From assembly GCA_031363055.1 (NCBI GenBank), contig JANLTP010000019.1, positions 46,774 through 110,773 of the forward strand: 64,000 nucleotides of DNA. Reading direction: 5' to 3'. How positions within the stretch are numbered: position 1 is the first letter of the stretch; each line of letters opens with the position of its first letter. Shown one piece after another: positions 42,249 to 52,171 of the stretch. Below the pieces are notes generated by a model, which saw only the letters and a program-made list of their open reading frames with translations, was not told the DNA's origin and did no database searches. This stretch comes from JANLTP01 sp031363055 (GTDB lineage: Bacteria; Pseudomonadota; Gammaproteobacteria; Burkholderiales; Burkholderiaceae_E). A program made the position numbers and the translations under genes.

Positions 42249-43850
42249 TCAGGCAGTGTTCAGACCAATCTCGATAACGTTGTCACCATCGTTATCAAAT
42301 CGACTGACCGTGTCGCTGAAGACGGCATCAGACGGGCCGGTTACTGCATGGTCCAGCAGACGCATCGCCTGAGTAATTTCGATGGTTGTACCAAAGCGCT
42401 GCCAGCCCGCCATCAACCGCTCGAAGCGAGCGCCCAACAAGCGCGATAGCACCAATTGCGCATGTTCGGCGCCGCAACCAAATAACAGCGCCCAGACGCA
42501 GTTGTCGTACTCGGTAAACACCGTATCGCGGGCACCGCGCTGCAGAGCGCCAGAAGCAGCCCGCAAGGCCTGCTCGGAAGCCATGCTGAACCGGATCAAG
42601 GTCACCGGAATATCCACTTCTTCGCTTATGCCAACCAGGCGGTCAACTGCCAACCTGAATTCGGCAATGCCCATGTAACCCACCCGGGAATCGGCCTGTG
42701 ACTCGAGGAAGACCTGGTCGACATTGGTCTCGTAGCTGCGAGCAGACACGCTACCGCGCATCGCCTCTGCGACCAGTCGCGCGCCCGAGCCGGTGATTTC
42801 CTTGGGTATGACCATCGATACGCCGAGGCGCATCAATGCGACGGTTTGGGCGATGCGAAGTCTCGCACCACATTCGCGCACTAATACGCGCAGTTGACTG
42901 CGTCCCAGCGAGCGAATGGTCGCCACGGTTTGCGCCAGTGCGCGAATCGATGAGCCCTTGTCAAAATCAAGGACAACGGTACCGCCCTCCATTTGCCGGG
43001 ATCGATCAATCGCTTCTATGTAGGAATCAACCAGTTCCCAGCGATTGCTGCGAACATTGAATCCGACCGACGCAATCCGGGTCGCCACCTGTCGCTCATC
43101 AGCGGGATCCATCGACAGGCGTCCGGCCACCGCAATTGGACGCGCCTTCAGCCGTCCCTGATTATCAATCGACAACGAGAAACTCGAGCGCGGCGTAGCA
43201 CCTAAAACGCCGAACCAATGACGGACATCGACAATGGCTTGCTCGTCAGTCGTTTTCACCACCGCAAAACCGCCGAAATGCTCAGCGACCGATCGCAGGG
43301 TTCCAAATTCTTTCTGGCCTTGCGCTCGCGGCACGAATAGCGCAATGACCGTATGCCGATTCTCGAACATCCACTCCTGATAAGTCGCTGCCAGCGAAGC
43401 CGCCGAGGCGGGATCGGACAAACAGAAGCGATCTTCGGCGGAGTCCAGAACAACCAGGCTGGCTCCGGGTAACTTGTACTGTCGAAGATCGTTCAACGAC
43501 CACTTCGCACTCATCGGCGAGACGTCGGTGGCACCATCGGTTCGCTGCCGGTACAAGCGCAGTTGACCGGACTCGACGAAACGCGACAGATGAACGCCAA
43601 TCAATCCACTCTTCTTGAGGAACATCTTCGGCTCAAGCGAAGTGACCAGCGTGCATTGCATGCCCGTCTGGAGCGCCGCAAACAAGGCTTGGCCGATCAT
43701 CGCCAGCCGCAAGGCCTGCTGATCGATCGCAATGGCGTACATCATGCCGGGAGACAGACGATTCATCCGCGGCGGAATACCTTCAATCGCCATCGAAGCG
43801 TTCGGTACCGTGCGGGTGGGTTCTTCGGTCGTTACGTTGCTTTTCTCCAT
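42249..43850 (-). CDS. BcsE-like c-di-GMP-binding family protein (first copy)
   Basis: 533 aa, cytoplasmic. It resembles BcsE, the GIL-domain (degenerate receiver-GGDEF) protein that binds c-di-GMP for cellulose synthase control. Clues: the N-terminal LSPGMMYAIAIDQQALRLAMIG RecA-like region without a Walker A, LRVLVRECGARLRIAQ (321-336) and a GGDEF-like tail with CVWALLFGCG (451-460). It is clearly paralogous to the gene at 48583-50151. Where GIL proteins have RxGD, I see R438-G-A-R-D442. No bcsA/bcsB genes are in the window. It leads the secretion block 133 bp ahead of the VCBS gene, so a c-di-GMP link to export is plausible but inferred. Confidence 0.72.
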   Translation of the reverse strand: MEKSNVTTEEPTRTVPNASMAIEGIPPRMNRLSPGMMYAIAIDQQALRLAMIGQALFAALQTGMQCTLVTSLEPKMFLKKSGLIGVHLSRFVESGQLRLYRQRTDGATDVSPMSAKWSLNDLRQYKLPGASLVVLDSAEDRFCLSDPASAASLAATYQEWMFENRHTVIALFVPRAQGQKEFGTLRSVAEHFGGFAVVKTTDEQAIVDVRHWFGVLGATPRSSFSLSIDNQGRLKARPIAVAGRLSMDPADERQVATRIASVGFNVRSNRWELVDSYIEAIDRSRQMEGGTVVLDFDKGSSIRALAQTVATIRSLGRSQLRVLVRECGARLRIAQTVALMRLGVSMVIPKEITGSGARLVAEAMRGSVSARSYETNVDQVFLESQADSRVGYMGIAEFRLAVDRLVGISEEVDIPVTLIRFSMASEQALRAASGALQRGARDTVFTEYDNCVWALLFGCGAEHAQLVLSRLLGARFERLMAGWQRFGTTIEITQAMRLLDHAVTGPSDAVFSDTVSRFDNDGDNVIEIGLNTA

Positions 43851-43999
43851 CGAAGGATTGTAGGCACGGCATCGATCGTTAGGGCAGAAATAGTTGCGTA
43901 ACTACGTCGAAGTGAACCGTTTGTCGTGTCCTTGATACCACTGTCGGATCATCGCCACAAAGGTATGGAGCTACGATGACCCTGCACTCGCATCGGAGA

Positions 44000-44614
44000 T
44001 CAATTCTCTTTCGGAAGCTCGACATCGACTCGACGAGAGCTGCCGGACTGACCTGGAAAATCGGCCAGTAATGCACGCAACATGAATGGCGCAATCGCAA
44101 CAAAGTCCTGCGTTGAGCCCGAACTGTTGGCTGTACCTTCCCATACGCGCGGTGCGCCGGGCGCCGACTGATCATTCATGAACAGCTTCAAGGTGCGCAC
44201 ATAGGTCGGATAGTCACGCGCCACTGCATACGGCGGCAGTCCAAACGGCACACCGACCGACATACCCCAGCCGGAGCGATAAAAGCCGGACGACCAATAG
44301 ACTGAAGGTGAAATCATCATCGGCGCGTCATAGAGCCGCACCGTCCTGGCCTCCTGCGCGTACTCCATGGTGACGACAAATCGGGCGTTGGCACTTTCCT
44401 TGAAGCCGGCAGCCTGCAACTCAGCGCGCAACAGCCCTTCATAGGTTGCATGCTCGAGGCTGTTCTCTTGCGCCGCCAGACGCTTGAGCTGATAGGCGCG
44501 ATCGGCCGTATTCGTCGGCCATTGATGAAAACTGAGTACATCGCTGCGCAGCACCGGATTGGCACAGGCCACCAACAAGCTCAACACCAGCAGCACTACA
44601 ACACGTCGAAACAT
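44000..44614 (-). CDS. DUF4136 domain-containing lipoprotein
   Basis: 204 aa with a lipobox at Cys17 (LSLLVAC). Residues ~28-190 match DUF4136: YQLKRLAAQENSLEHATYEGLLRAELQAAGF, ARFVVTMEYAQ, and TLKLFMNDQSAPGAPRVWEG. Members are envelope lipoproteins of unknown function. AGGGAG precedes the ATG at 44614. It lies 149 bp ahead of the BcsE-like gene on the same strand, so it may or may not be part of the block. It is divergent from pepN. Confidence 0.85.
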   Translation of the reverse strand: MFRRVVVLLVLSLLVACANPVLRSDVLSFHQWPTNTADRAYQLKRLAAQENSLEHATYEGLLRAELQAAGFKESANARFVVTMEYAQEARTVRLYDAPMMISPSVYWSSGFYRSGWGMSVGVPFGLPPYAVARDYPTYVRTLKLFMNDQSAPGAPRVWEGTANSSGSTQDFVAIAPFMLRALLADFPGQSGSSRRVDVELPKEN

Positions 44615-44636
44615 TTCAGACTCCCTGAGGTCGGAT

Positions 44637-44693
44637 ATCGAAAATCAATATCGAAGCTCGACATTCAATCAAAATCGAACATCAATATTCGAA
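44637..44693. repeat. Imperfect 19-20 bp direct repeat in a divergent promoter region
   Basis: ATCGAAAATCAATATCGAA (44637-44655) and ATCGAACATCAATATTCGAA (44674-44693) are near-copies 37 bp apart, between the divergent starts of the DUF4136 gene (44614) and pepN (44821). Each unit holds ATCAATAT. A regulator-binding role is possible. Confidence 0.6.
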
Positions 44694-44820
44694 TAACACT
44701 GCGCCTGGCAGCGGCGTCAATCGGCGCGAATTGTCGGTTGCCACTGGCGCGTAGAATTCGTGACTTGCAAGACTTTGGTCGGCCACTGCGGTGACCAGAG
44801 CAAACCTGGAGAGTGACCGA

Positions 44821-47508
44821 ATGCAGACCGAGCAAGGCGTGGTGATTCATCGTAGTGAATATACTGCATCAGGCTTCGAGATCGACTCAATTGACTTGAG
44901 CTTCGATCTGGAGCCTGAAAATACACTGGTCAACGCCGTTTCCCGCGTCAGGCGCATCAACAGCGCGGCAAGATCCCTGCTGTTGAACGGCAATAACCAG
45001 ACTCTGGTTGACCTGAAAATTGATGGCAAACCGGCGGCTGCCAACAGCTTTCGGATACAGGGCAAAGATTTGCTGTTGATTGCCCCGCCGGACACCTTCA
45101 CCTTGAGCGTTCGAACCCGTCTCGACCCGCTCGCCAATAGCAGCCTGTCGGGTCTTTACATCTCGAACGGCAACTTTTTCACCCAATGCGAGGCCGAAGG
45201 GTTTCGCGCGATTACCTACTTTCCCGACCGTCCCGATGTCATGACGCAGTACTCGGTACTGCTGCGCGCCGATCGTGCTCGCTTCCCGGTGTTGTTGGCC
45301 AACGGCAATCTGAGCGCATCGGGCGATCGACCCGATCCGGCCTGGGGCGTTGATGATCTGCCCGAAAACTGGCATTGGGCGCGTTGGAGCGACCCGTTTC
45401 CGAAACCCAGTTATCTGTTCGCCGTGGTGGCCGGCAAGTTGGTTGCCCAGGAGCAGCGCATCAAGACGCAGTCGGGCCGCGAAGTGTTGTTGCAGGTCTG
45501 GGTCGAAGCCGGCAATCTGGACAAGACCGAACATGCGATGAATTCGCTCGTTCATGCGATTCGCTGGGACGAGCAACGTTTTGGATTGGAGCTCGATCTC
45601 GATCGCTTCATGATTGTTGCTGTCAGCGACTTCAACATGGGTGCCATGGAGAACAAGGGCCTGAACATATTCAACACGAAATATGTCTTTGCCAATCCGC
45701 GCATTTCAACCGACACCGATTTTGCCAATGTTGAATCGGTGGTGGGTCATGAGTATTTCCACAACTGGACCGGTAACCGCGTGACCTGCCGCGATTGGTT
45801 TCAATTGACGCTCAAGGAAGGCCTGACAGTGTTTCGAGATCAGGAATTCTCAGCCGATCTGATGGCACAAAGCGCGGCATCAAAAGCAGCGGCCGACAGC
45901 GCCCGTGCGGTCAAGCGAATCGAGGATGTGCGCGTTCTGCGATCCATGCAGTTCGCCGAAGACGCCGGCCCGATGGCGCATCCGATTCGGCCGGACAGCT
46001 ATCAGGAGATCAATAATTTTTATACGCTGACCGTCTATGAAAAAGGCGCCGAAGTCATTCGAATGTTGTACACCCTGGTCGGTCACGACGGGTTTCGCAA
46101 AGGAATGGATCTTTATTTCGAGCGCCATGACGGCCAGGCCGTCACCTGCGATGATTTTGTCAATGCCATTGCCGACGCCAATGGCCGAGCGCTCGAGCAA
46201 TTTCGTCGCTGGTACTCACAAGCCGGTACACCGCGTATTTCGATTCGCGATCGTTACGACGCGGCCAATCAACGCTATGAACTTGAGTTTGAACAATCCT
46301 GCCCGGCGACACCCGGGCAACCCGAGAAGGCGCCGTTTCAACTACCGTTTACGCTGGCCCTGCTCGATCAGAACGGCCGCGAATTGGCCGCAGAGCGGGT
46401 GTTCGAGTTGACAGAGTCACGCCAGAAACTGGTGTTTGAAGCCATCAGTGAATTACCGGTGCCGTCTTTGTTACGCGGCTTCTCAGCGCCCGTGGTGCTG
46501 GACTATCCGTACACTGACCGCCAGCTCGGTTTTCTGGCCGGCCACGACAGTGACGCCTTCAATCGCTGGGAAGCCGGTCAAAGGCTGGCGGTTCGCGCGA
46601 TCTTGCGGGTGCTGGCTGGTGAGGCCAGTGACGTTGCCGCCATCGAACTGACGGCAGCCATCGGACACAGTCTTCAGGACACCGAACTCGACCCGTCATT
46701 CAAGGAACAGTTATTCACGCTGCCCTCGGAGGGTTTTATTGCCGAGCAGATCGGTCTGCTCGATCCGGCAGCGCTCCGACAGGCCCGGTCGGCGGTGCGC
46801 CGCAGCGTCGCCTGCGCACTGCAGACGCCATGGCGATCGCTTTACCAGGCCAGTGTGGCCACGACACCGCTGAGCGCTGAGTATCGAATCGATTCGGCCA
46901 GCGCGGGTCATCGTGCCTTGAGAAATCTTTCGCTTGCCTGGTGGACCTGGTCGCAAGATCCGCAGGCGTACTTGGCAGCGGCAAGCCAGTATGACGTCGC
47001 CAACAACATGACCGATCGATTGGCGGCGCTGAACATTCTGGTCAACAGTCCGTCCAGCGAGCGGCATTCGCGGCTCGAACAATTCGCCCATGAATATGCC
47101 GACGAAGCGCTGGTGCTGGACAAGTGGTTCACCTTGCAGGCTACTCGGTCGCGGCAACCCGACGAAGCGGCCGTCATTCAGAGTGTGCGAAATTTACTCG
47201 CCCACCCAGCGTATTCGATGAAGAATCCGAACAGATTTCGCTCTCTGGTCGGCAGCTTTTGCAACGGCAATCTGGCCGAGTTTCATGAACCCGGCGGTTC
47301 GGGCTATCAGTTCTGGATGGAACAGGTACTGGCTGTCGACAAACTCAATCCGCAGGTCGCGGCCAGGCTGGCTCGGGCGGTTGATCGCTGGCGCAAATTT
47401 ACGCCGGACCGGCAAGTCATGATGCAGCATGCGCTGGACCGGATTGCGAACAGTACGGGCCTGTCGAGAGATGTCCGCGAAATTGTCACCAAGTCACTGA
47501 CCGCATGA
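44821..47508 (+). CDS. pepN: Aminopeptidase N (M1 family)
   Basis: 895 aa from the ATG at 44821 (GGAG ~9 nt upstream). It has the M1 exopeptidase motif GAMEN (substrate amine binding), the zinc site HEYFHNWTGNR with the downstream Glu, and the Tyr/Arg region of the C-terminal domain. It is the proteobacterial PepN type (DUF3458 Ig-like and ARM-like C-terminal domains), cytosolic, removing N-terminal residues from peptides. It is divergent from the DUF4136 gene and followed 79 bp later by fbp. Confidence 0.96.
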   Translation: MQTEQGVVIHRSEYTASGFEIDSIDLSFDLEPENTLVNAVSRVRRINSAARSLLLNGNNQTLVDLKIDGKPAAANSFRIQGKDLLLIAPPDTFTLSVRTRLDPLANSSLSGLYISNGNFFTQCEAEGFRAITYFPDRPDVMTQYSVLLRADRARFPVLLANGNLSASGDRPDPAWGVDDLPENWHWARWSDPFPKPSYLFAVVAGKLVAQEQRIKTQSGREVLLQVWVEAGNLDKTEHAMNSLVHAIRWDEQRFGLELDLDRFMIVAVSDFNMGAMENKGLNIFNTKYVFANPRISTDTDFANVESVVGHEYFHNWTGNRVTCRDWFQLTLKEGLTVFRDQEFSADLMAQSAASKAAADSARAVKRIEDVRVLRSMQFAEDAGPMAHPIRPDSYQEINNFYTLTVYEKGAEVIRMLYTLVGHDGFRKGMDLYFERHDGQAVTCDDFVNAIADANGRALEQFRRWYSQAGTPRISIRDRYDAANQRYELEFEQSCPATPGQPEKAPFQLPFTLALLDQNGRELAAERVFELTESRQKLVFEAISELPVPSLLRGFSAPVVLDYPYTDRQLGFLAGHDSDAFNRWEAGQRLAVRAILRVLAGEASDVAAIELTAAIGHSLQDTELDPSFKEQLFTLPSEGFIAEQIGLLDPAALRQARSAVRRSVACALQTPWRSLYQASVATTPLSAEYRIDSASAGHRALRNLSLAWWTWSQDPQAYLAAASQYDVANNMTDRLAALNILVNSPSSERHSRLEQFAHEYADEALVLDKWFTLQATRSRQPDEAAVIQSVRNLLAHPAYSMKNPNRFRSLVGSFCNGNLAEFHEPGGSGYQFWMEQVLAVDKLNPQVAARLARAVDRWRKFTPDRQVMMQHALDRIANSTGLSRDVREIVTKSLTA

Positions 47509-47587
47509 ATCGTCCCTCTACCAGCGCATGAATCGTCTTCTGGCCATTGCCGCTTCCTAAACATCATCCAGCTCAACAGGAACCCTC

Positions 47588-48610
47588 ATGACCTCTCGTG
47601 TTTCATTAACTCAGTATCTCGTCGAACAGCAACGCGAGCGCGGCAAGATTCCGGCCGAACTGCGGCTACTGCTGGAAGTCGTGGCGCGCGCTTGCAAGCG
47701 AATCAGCTATTCAGTGGGTAAGGGTGCACTGGCCGATATTCTCGGCGATGCCGGCACCGAGAACGTTCAGGGCGAAACCCAGAAGAAACTCGACGTCATT
47801 GCCAACGAGACCTTGCTTGAGGCCAATGAATGGGGCGGTCACCTGGCTGCGATGGCTTCCGAGGAAATGGATCACCCGCATATCATTCCGAATCGTTATC
47901 CGAGAGGCGAGTTCCTGCTGCTGTTCGATCCGCTCGATGGTTCCTCGAACATCGATGTCAATGTTTCGATCGGCACCATTTTTTCAGTCCTGCGACTACC
48001 TGAAGGCGTCACCCAGCCGGAAGAAGCGCATTTTCTGCAAGCCGGTAACAAGCAGATTGCGGCCGGTTATGCGGTCTATGGTCCCTCAACGCTGATGGTG
48101 CTGACGGTTGGCGATGGGGTTGCCTGCTTTACGCTCGAAAAGGAAACCGGCAGTTGGTGGTTGACCGAAAAAAATATGCGAGTTCCCGAGGAAACCCGGG
48201 AATATGCGATCAATGCTTCGAACGCCCGGCATTGGCAGGAACCGGTGCAGCGCTATGTCGGCGAATTGAATCAGGGCACAACCGGTGTGCGCGGGCGCGA
48301 CTTCAATATGCGCTGGGTCGCCTCAATGGTCGCTGATGTTCACCGCATCATGACCCGAGGCGGAATCTTCATGTACCCGCGCGATGACCGTGAACCCGAC
48401 AAGCCTGGCAAACTTCGACTCATGTACGAGGCCAATCCGATGTCGTTTCTGGTCGAACAAGCCGGTGGCATGGCGACCGATGGCTGGCAGCGAATTCTTG
48501 CTATTCAGCCCGGCAAGCTGCACGAACGCGTCGCTGTCTTCATGGGATCACGCAGCGAAGTTGAGCGAGTCACGACTTACCATCAAACTTCGGCCAGCCC
48601 GCGCGCCTGA
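47588..48610 (+). CDS. fbp: Fructose-1,6-bisphosphatase class 1
   Basis: 340 aa, AGGA ribosome site. The class 1 metal/phosphate site is [13 protein letters not shown], and [29 protein letters not shown] and the C-terminal [17 protein letters not shown] all match FBPase I. It dephosphorylates fructose-1,6-bisphosphate in gluconeogenesis. Together with pyc it marks growth on C3/C4 or aromatic acids. Its 3' end overlaps the convergent BcsE-like gene by 28 nt. Confidence 0.96.
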   Translation: MTSRVSLTQYLVEQQRERGKIPAELRLLLEVVARACKRISYSVGKGALADILGDAGTENVQGETQKKLDVIANETLLEANEWGGHLAAMASEEMDHPHIIPNRYPRGEFLLLFDPLDGSSNIDVNVSIGTIFSVLRLPEGVTQPEEAHFLQAGNKQIAAGYAVYGPSTLMVLTVGDGVACFTLEKETGSWWLTEKNMRVPEETREYAINASNARHWQEPVQRYVGELNQGTTGVRGRDFNMRWVASMVADVHRIMTRGGIFMYPRDDREPDKPGKLRLMYEANPMSFLVEQAGGMATDGWQRILAIQPGKLHERVAVFMGSRSEVERVTTYHQTSASPRA

Positions 48611-50151
48611 GCGCCCGGTTGGGTTACGCAAGCGCTGAGCCTTGGCGCTGGCCTTGGCGCTGACCCTGGCAGGCGAATGCTTTCCAGCGCGGCGAGCATG
48701 CGTTGCGGTTCATGAAGAATCGCCCGGTCAACGAACAACGCGTTCAAGGCGCCATCGAACAGGCGATCGAGCGTCGACCGTATATCGGTGCGTCCACAGG
48801 CGAACAGGAATAACCAGATTTGCGATCCCTCGACACAGATCAGCGAGTCGCGGCCTTCGCGAGTCAATAACTCGATCGCTCTGCCTTGCTGGCCAGGCCT
48901 GGCATAAAGCCGAACCAGCGCATGATCAATACCGTAAGGTTCGGACTGCGCCAATAAACGTTCGACGGCGCTTCGAAACTCGATGGTGTCCTGCGGATCG
49001 GATTCGAGCAGCGATTTGAGTTCCTGTTGAACCCGGATGATGTTCGAATCAAACAGCCGATTCATCCGTGTGCCCTGCAGTGCTTCGATTTGCAACTGCA
49101 GGCTCGAGTCGGATGCGCCTGCCGGAATGATCAAGCTGACACCGATGCGAAACAGGGTCATGAGCATCGGCATTCGCAAGCGAGCGGCGTTTTCTCGCAC
49201 CACAATTCGTAAGCCGCTATTGCCCAACCGTCGCAGCATAACGATGTCATGGCACAAACGATCGTAATCGGCCGCATCGGAAAACTCCAGAACGATCGTG
49301 GCAACCTCACAAGTACGTGCTTTTTCGAGCGCTGCCGCGTTACTCTCGATCCACTGCCAGTGCTCGAAAGTTTGCGATCGAGCGGTGCCCAACGATTCGC
49401 CAACGGCAATTACGCATTGCTCAGCCGCAGCGTTGAGTCCGGCATCACGGCACCACTCAGGGTCGGCGTGCAGCGAATTGGCGCGAAGGCGAGCGCAGCC
49501 GGATGCTCGCAACTCGAAACATTCGCGTGCATTGCTGCCACGCTCGGCTCGCCAATGACGTAGATCCAGCAGTACACGCTGGTTAGCGACGAAAATCAAG
49601 GCGAAGCCGGCCCAGGTGTGTGCAAGCGACATCAGCGTGACAAATTCTCGTGGCGCCTGACTCATTACGTCAAAAATTCCGAGCAGGGTGTGACCGCCGT
49701 CCTGAGCCCAAGACGCATAAATCGCGATCGCCGCGGCGGCATGACAAGGATCGCTCAACCTATAAAACGGGTCGGCCTCATCAAACAGAATCAGCGATCC
49801 GGGCGCAAGCTCGGCTCGATCGAGATCGTCAACGAAATGGCGAGCGCCAAACTGCGCAAGATGAGTATTGGCTTGCGGCGGCTGGCGCAACAACTGCAGA
49901 CGACGTCGTTGAATGAAGGGCTGAAATTCGAAACCGGCGGCTTTGGACTTGGCCAGAAAGATCTCGGGGCTCTGGGTCGTGATGAGCACTGCCGGTCGCC
50001 CGGATTCGAGCGTACTGAACAACGCACTGCCGATCAGTCGTTCACGAATGGCAGCATCCTCGCAGGCGATCGCATACATTGCACCCGTGCTGAGTTGCCC
50101 GATTCGATCGGGCAAATGCTCTATTCCCAAACAGACGTGATCGATCGCCAT
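48583..50151 (-). CDS. BcsE-like c-di-GMP-binding family protein (second copy)
   Basis: 522 aa, cytoplasmic. It shares the full layout of the gene at 42249-43850: [29 protein letters not shown] (near 195), [16 protein letters not shown] (314-329), RIGVSLIIP and WLFLFACG (446-453). This C-terminal pattern is closest to the GIL domain of BcsE. The spot where RxGD is expected reads R431-E-G-R-D435, one residue longer. Length equals that of enterobacterial BcsE (~523). No cellulose genes are near. It may be a second c-di-GMP sensor for the secretion block or act elsewhere. It converges with fbp and overlaps it. Confidence 0.72.
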   Translation of the reverse strand: MAIDHVCLGIEHLPDRIGQLSTGAMYAIACEDAAIRERLIGSALFSTLESGRPAVLITTQSPEIFLAKSKAAGFEFQPFIQRRRLQLLRQPPQANTHLAQFGARHFVDDLDRAELAPGSLILFDEADPFYRLSDPCHAAAAIAIYASWAQDGGHTLLGIFDVMSQAPREFVTLMSLAHTWAGFALIFVANQRVLLDLRHWRAERGSNARECFELRASGCARLRANSLHADPEWCRDAGLNAAAEQCVIAVGESLGTARSQTFEHWQWIESNAAALEKARTCEVATIVLEFSDAADYDRLCHDIVMLRRLGNSGLRIVVRENAARLRMPMLMTLFRIGVSLIIPAGASDSSLQLQIEALQGTRMNRLFDSNIIRVQQELKSLLESDPQDTIEFRSAVERLLAQSEPYGIDHALVRLYARPGQQGRAIELLTREGRDSLICVEGSQIWLFLFACGRTDIRSTLDRLFDGALNALFVDRAILHEPQRMLAALESIRLPGSAPRPAPRLSACVTQPGAQARGLAEV

Positions 50152-50281
50152 GACTGCGAACCTGGATTGCTTGAACGAGCGCAGTGTAGGAAGAAACGCC
50201 TGGATAGCGTGCGTTTTCCGGGTCTCAGGCCGACGAACGAGCCAGAATAGCCGCCGGAGTGTCTAAAGTACGCTCGAGCGC

Positions 50282-51211
50282 TCAGCCTTCGATGTCCAGC
50301 AGAACCCGCAGATGTTCTTCGACGCACCGGGCCAGCGCCTGCAAGTCGTAGCCACCCTCCAGCGATGAAACAATACGGCCCTGACTGTAGCGATCAGCGA
50401 CAGCCCGAATCTGCAGGCTGATCCAGCGGTAGTCAGATTCAATCCAACGAAGCTGAGCGAGTTCGTCGCGACGGTGCGCATCAAACCCGGCTGAGACCCA
50501 AATCATTTGAGGTTCGAACGCCGTCAGACGCGGCAGCCAGTGCCCGGTGACCGCCTCGCGCATCTCGCTGCCCCCCGAATAGGCGGGTAGCGGCACGCTG
50601 CAAATGTTTTCGCCGCGAGCTACATCACCCGAGAACGGATAAAGCTGCGATTGGAAAGTCGATAGCATCAGCACACTCATGTCGCCTGCGAAGATATCTT
50701 CGCTGCCGTTGCCATGATGAACGTCGAAGTCGATGAGCGCTACTCGCCGGATGCCGTGAACGGCCATGGCGTGACGAATGCCGATCGCCACGTTGTTGAA
50801 GAAACAAAAGCCCATCGCTGCCGCTGCGGTGGCATGATGACCGGGCGGGCGTACATTGCAAAAGGCACGCTGCACCTGCCCGCTGCAGACCAGATCAGCA
50901 GCCAGGACGGACGCACCGGCCGCATGCAGGGCGGCCTCCAGGGTGTGCGGTGTCATGGCGGTATCGGGATCGAGATATCGCAGCCCCGAACTGGGCGAGG
51001 CAGCTCGCAAGCGCTCGTAATGTCCGGCAACATGCGCCCGCGAAATCTGCTCGGCACTGGCCGCCGGCGCCTCGTAGGGCAGCAGGTGCGACATCAGGCC
51101 GGTGGCGATCAGCCGATCCGAAATGGCGGTAATCCGATCGGGGCATTCGGGATGCTCGTCGCCCATCACGTGCAACAGGGAACTCGGGTGACTGATATAG
51201 GCTAAGGTCAT
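50282..51211 (-). CDS. Histone deacetylase family protein (acetoin utilisation/acetylpolyamine amidohydrolase type)
   Basis: 309 aa. The zinc-dependent deacetylase core is intact: FCNVRPPGHHATAAAAMGFCFFNN, LIDFDVHHGNGSEDIF (Asp/His zinc ligands), WVSAGFDAHRRDELAQLRW and the Tyr-bearing LEGGYDL. Bacterial members remove acetyl groups from lysines or polyamines; the substrate is unknown. It is preceded by a 13-bp copy of the end of the tRNA-Gly gene and a short tandem repeat. Confidence 0.92.
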   Translation of the reverse strand: MTLAYISHPSSLLHVMGDEHPECPDRITAISDRLIATGLMSHLLPYEAPAASAEQISRAHVAGHYERLRAASPSSGLRYLDPDTAMTPHTLEAALHAAGASVLAADLVCSGQVQRAFCNVRPPGHHATAAAAMGFCFFNNVAIGIRHAMAVHGIRRVALIDFDVHHGNGSEDIFAGDMSVLMLSTFQSQLYPFSGDVARGENICSVPLPAYSGGSEMREAVTGHWLPRLTAFEPQMIWVSAGFDAHRRDELAQLRWIESDYRWISLQIRAVADRYSQGRIVSSLEGGYDLQALARCVEEHLRVLLDIEG

Positions 51212-51216
51212 AAGGG

Positions 51217-51264
51217 TGGAGCGGGTGAACCAGGCGGGGCGGGTGAACCAGGCGGGGCGGCTGG
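51217..51264. repeat. 18-bp tandem repeat containing a copy of the tRNA-Gly 3' end
   Basis: TGGAGCGGGTGAA occurs at 51217-51229 and again at 51262-51274, the second being the 3' end of tRNA-Gly (reverse complement). In between, the 18-bp unit GCGGGTGAACCAGGCGGG occurs twice (51221-51256). Confidence 0.75.
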
Positions 51265-51335
51265 AGCGGGTGAAGGGAATCGAACCCTCGTATGCAGCTT
51301 GGGAAGCTGCCGTTCTACCATTGAACTACACCCGC
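51262..51335 (-). tRNA. glyU: tRNA-Gly (anticodon CCC)
   Basis: On the minus strand: acceptor stem GCGGGTG/CACCCGC, D-arm TAGTTCAATGGTAGAAC, anticodon stem GCAGC/GCTGC around the loop TTCCCAA (anticodon CCC), T-arm CGAGGGTTCGATTCCCTTCG-like, and an encoded CCA tail. It closely follows E. coli glyU in sequence. It would read GGG codons. Confidence 0.93.
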
Positions 51336-51382
51336 AGTGCTGAAATCGCAGACCCTATTCTAAACTCGATCATTACCACCGT

Positions 51383-52117
51383 ATGGGTCAGGCATCGATG
51401 ATTCAACCCGATTCTCCATTTCCCAAGCGGCTGCCGGCAGCAACCCACGCGGTGCACATTCGCAGTTTTTCCGGTCGCCGTGGCCACATTACCGTCGCCC
51501 AGAAAGAGGCATTTCAAAGGCTGTCGGAGCGCTACTGCGACCGCTATCAGCCGCAACCAGCGAGCCTCGAGCGACTGTTCGAGAGACCGGCGCCGCTGAT
51601 TCTCGAGATCGGCTTTGGCATGGGTGAAACCACTGCTGCGATTGCCACTACCTTGAGCGACCATAATTTTATGGGGCTCGAGGTCTATCCGCCGGGTATT
51701 GGCGCCTTGCTGCGACGCATTGAAGATCAGAGCCTGCTCAATGTACGCATCATTCATCACGATGCGTTCGAGGTCGTGCGCGACATGGTTGCGCCGGCCA
51801 GCCTCGCGGGCATCCATATTTTTTTCCCGGACCCCTGGCCAAAGGCGCGGCATCACAAACGCCGGCTGATCCAACCGCCTTTTGTTGAACTGCTCGCGCA
51901 ACGCCTGCAAGCCGGCGGATATCTGCATTGTGCGACCGACTGGCAGCATTACGCTGAACAGATGCTGGCGGTCCTGCAAGCCGAGACGCGACTGAACAAC
52001 ACGGCCGACACTTATGCGCCACGCCCGGCGTACCGACCCATCACCAAGTTCGAGCAGCGCGGTGTTCAGTTGGGTCACGCAGTTTGGGATCTGGTGTTCA
52101 AGCGCGGCACAACCTGA
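51383..52117 (+). CDS. trmB: tRNA (guanine-N7-)-methyltransferase
   Basis: 244 aa from the ATG at 51383 (a second ATG at 51398 is possible). The SAM-binding motif is [12 protein letters not shown], and the TrmB-specific [17 protein letters not shown] block follows, with the C-terminal PITKFEQRG. It makes m7G46 in the variable loop of tRNAs. It is divergent from tRNA-Gly, and the FadR-like gene follows 54 bp later on the same strand. Confidence 0.96.
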   Translation: MGQASMIQPDSPFPKRLPAATHAVHIRSFSGRRGHITVAQKEAFQRLSERYCDRYQPQPASLERLFERPAPLILEIGFGMGETTAAIATTLSDHNFMGLEVYPPGIGALLRRIEDQSLLNVRIIHHDAFEVVRDMVAPASLAGIHIFFPDPWPKARHHKRRLIQPPFVELLAQRLQAGGYLHCATDWQHYAEQMLAVLQAETRLNNTADTYAPRPAYRPITKFEQRGVQLGHAVWDLVFKRGTT

Positions 52118-52171
52118 GATAGATGATTTCCCTAGCTTGAATCAGGATGGCTTGCTGCGATAATCCGCGAC

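Noticed and set aside
42249..43850. Active diguanylate cyclase
   Set aside because: The C-terminal GGDEF-like segment lacks the GG(D/E)EF residues; it is at most a degenerate binding domain.
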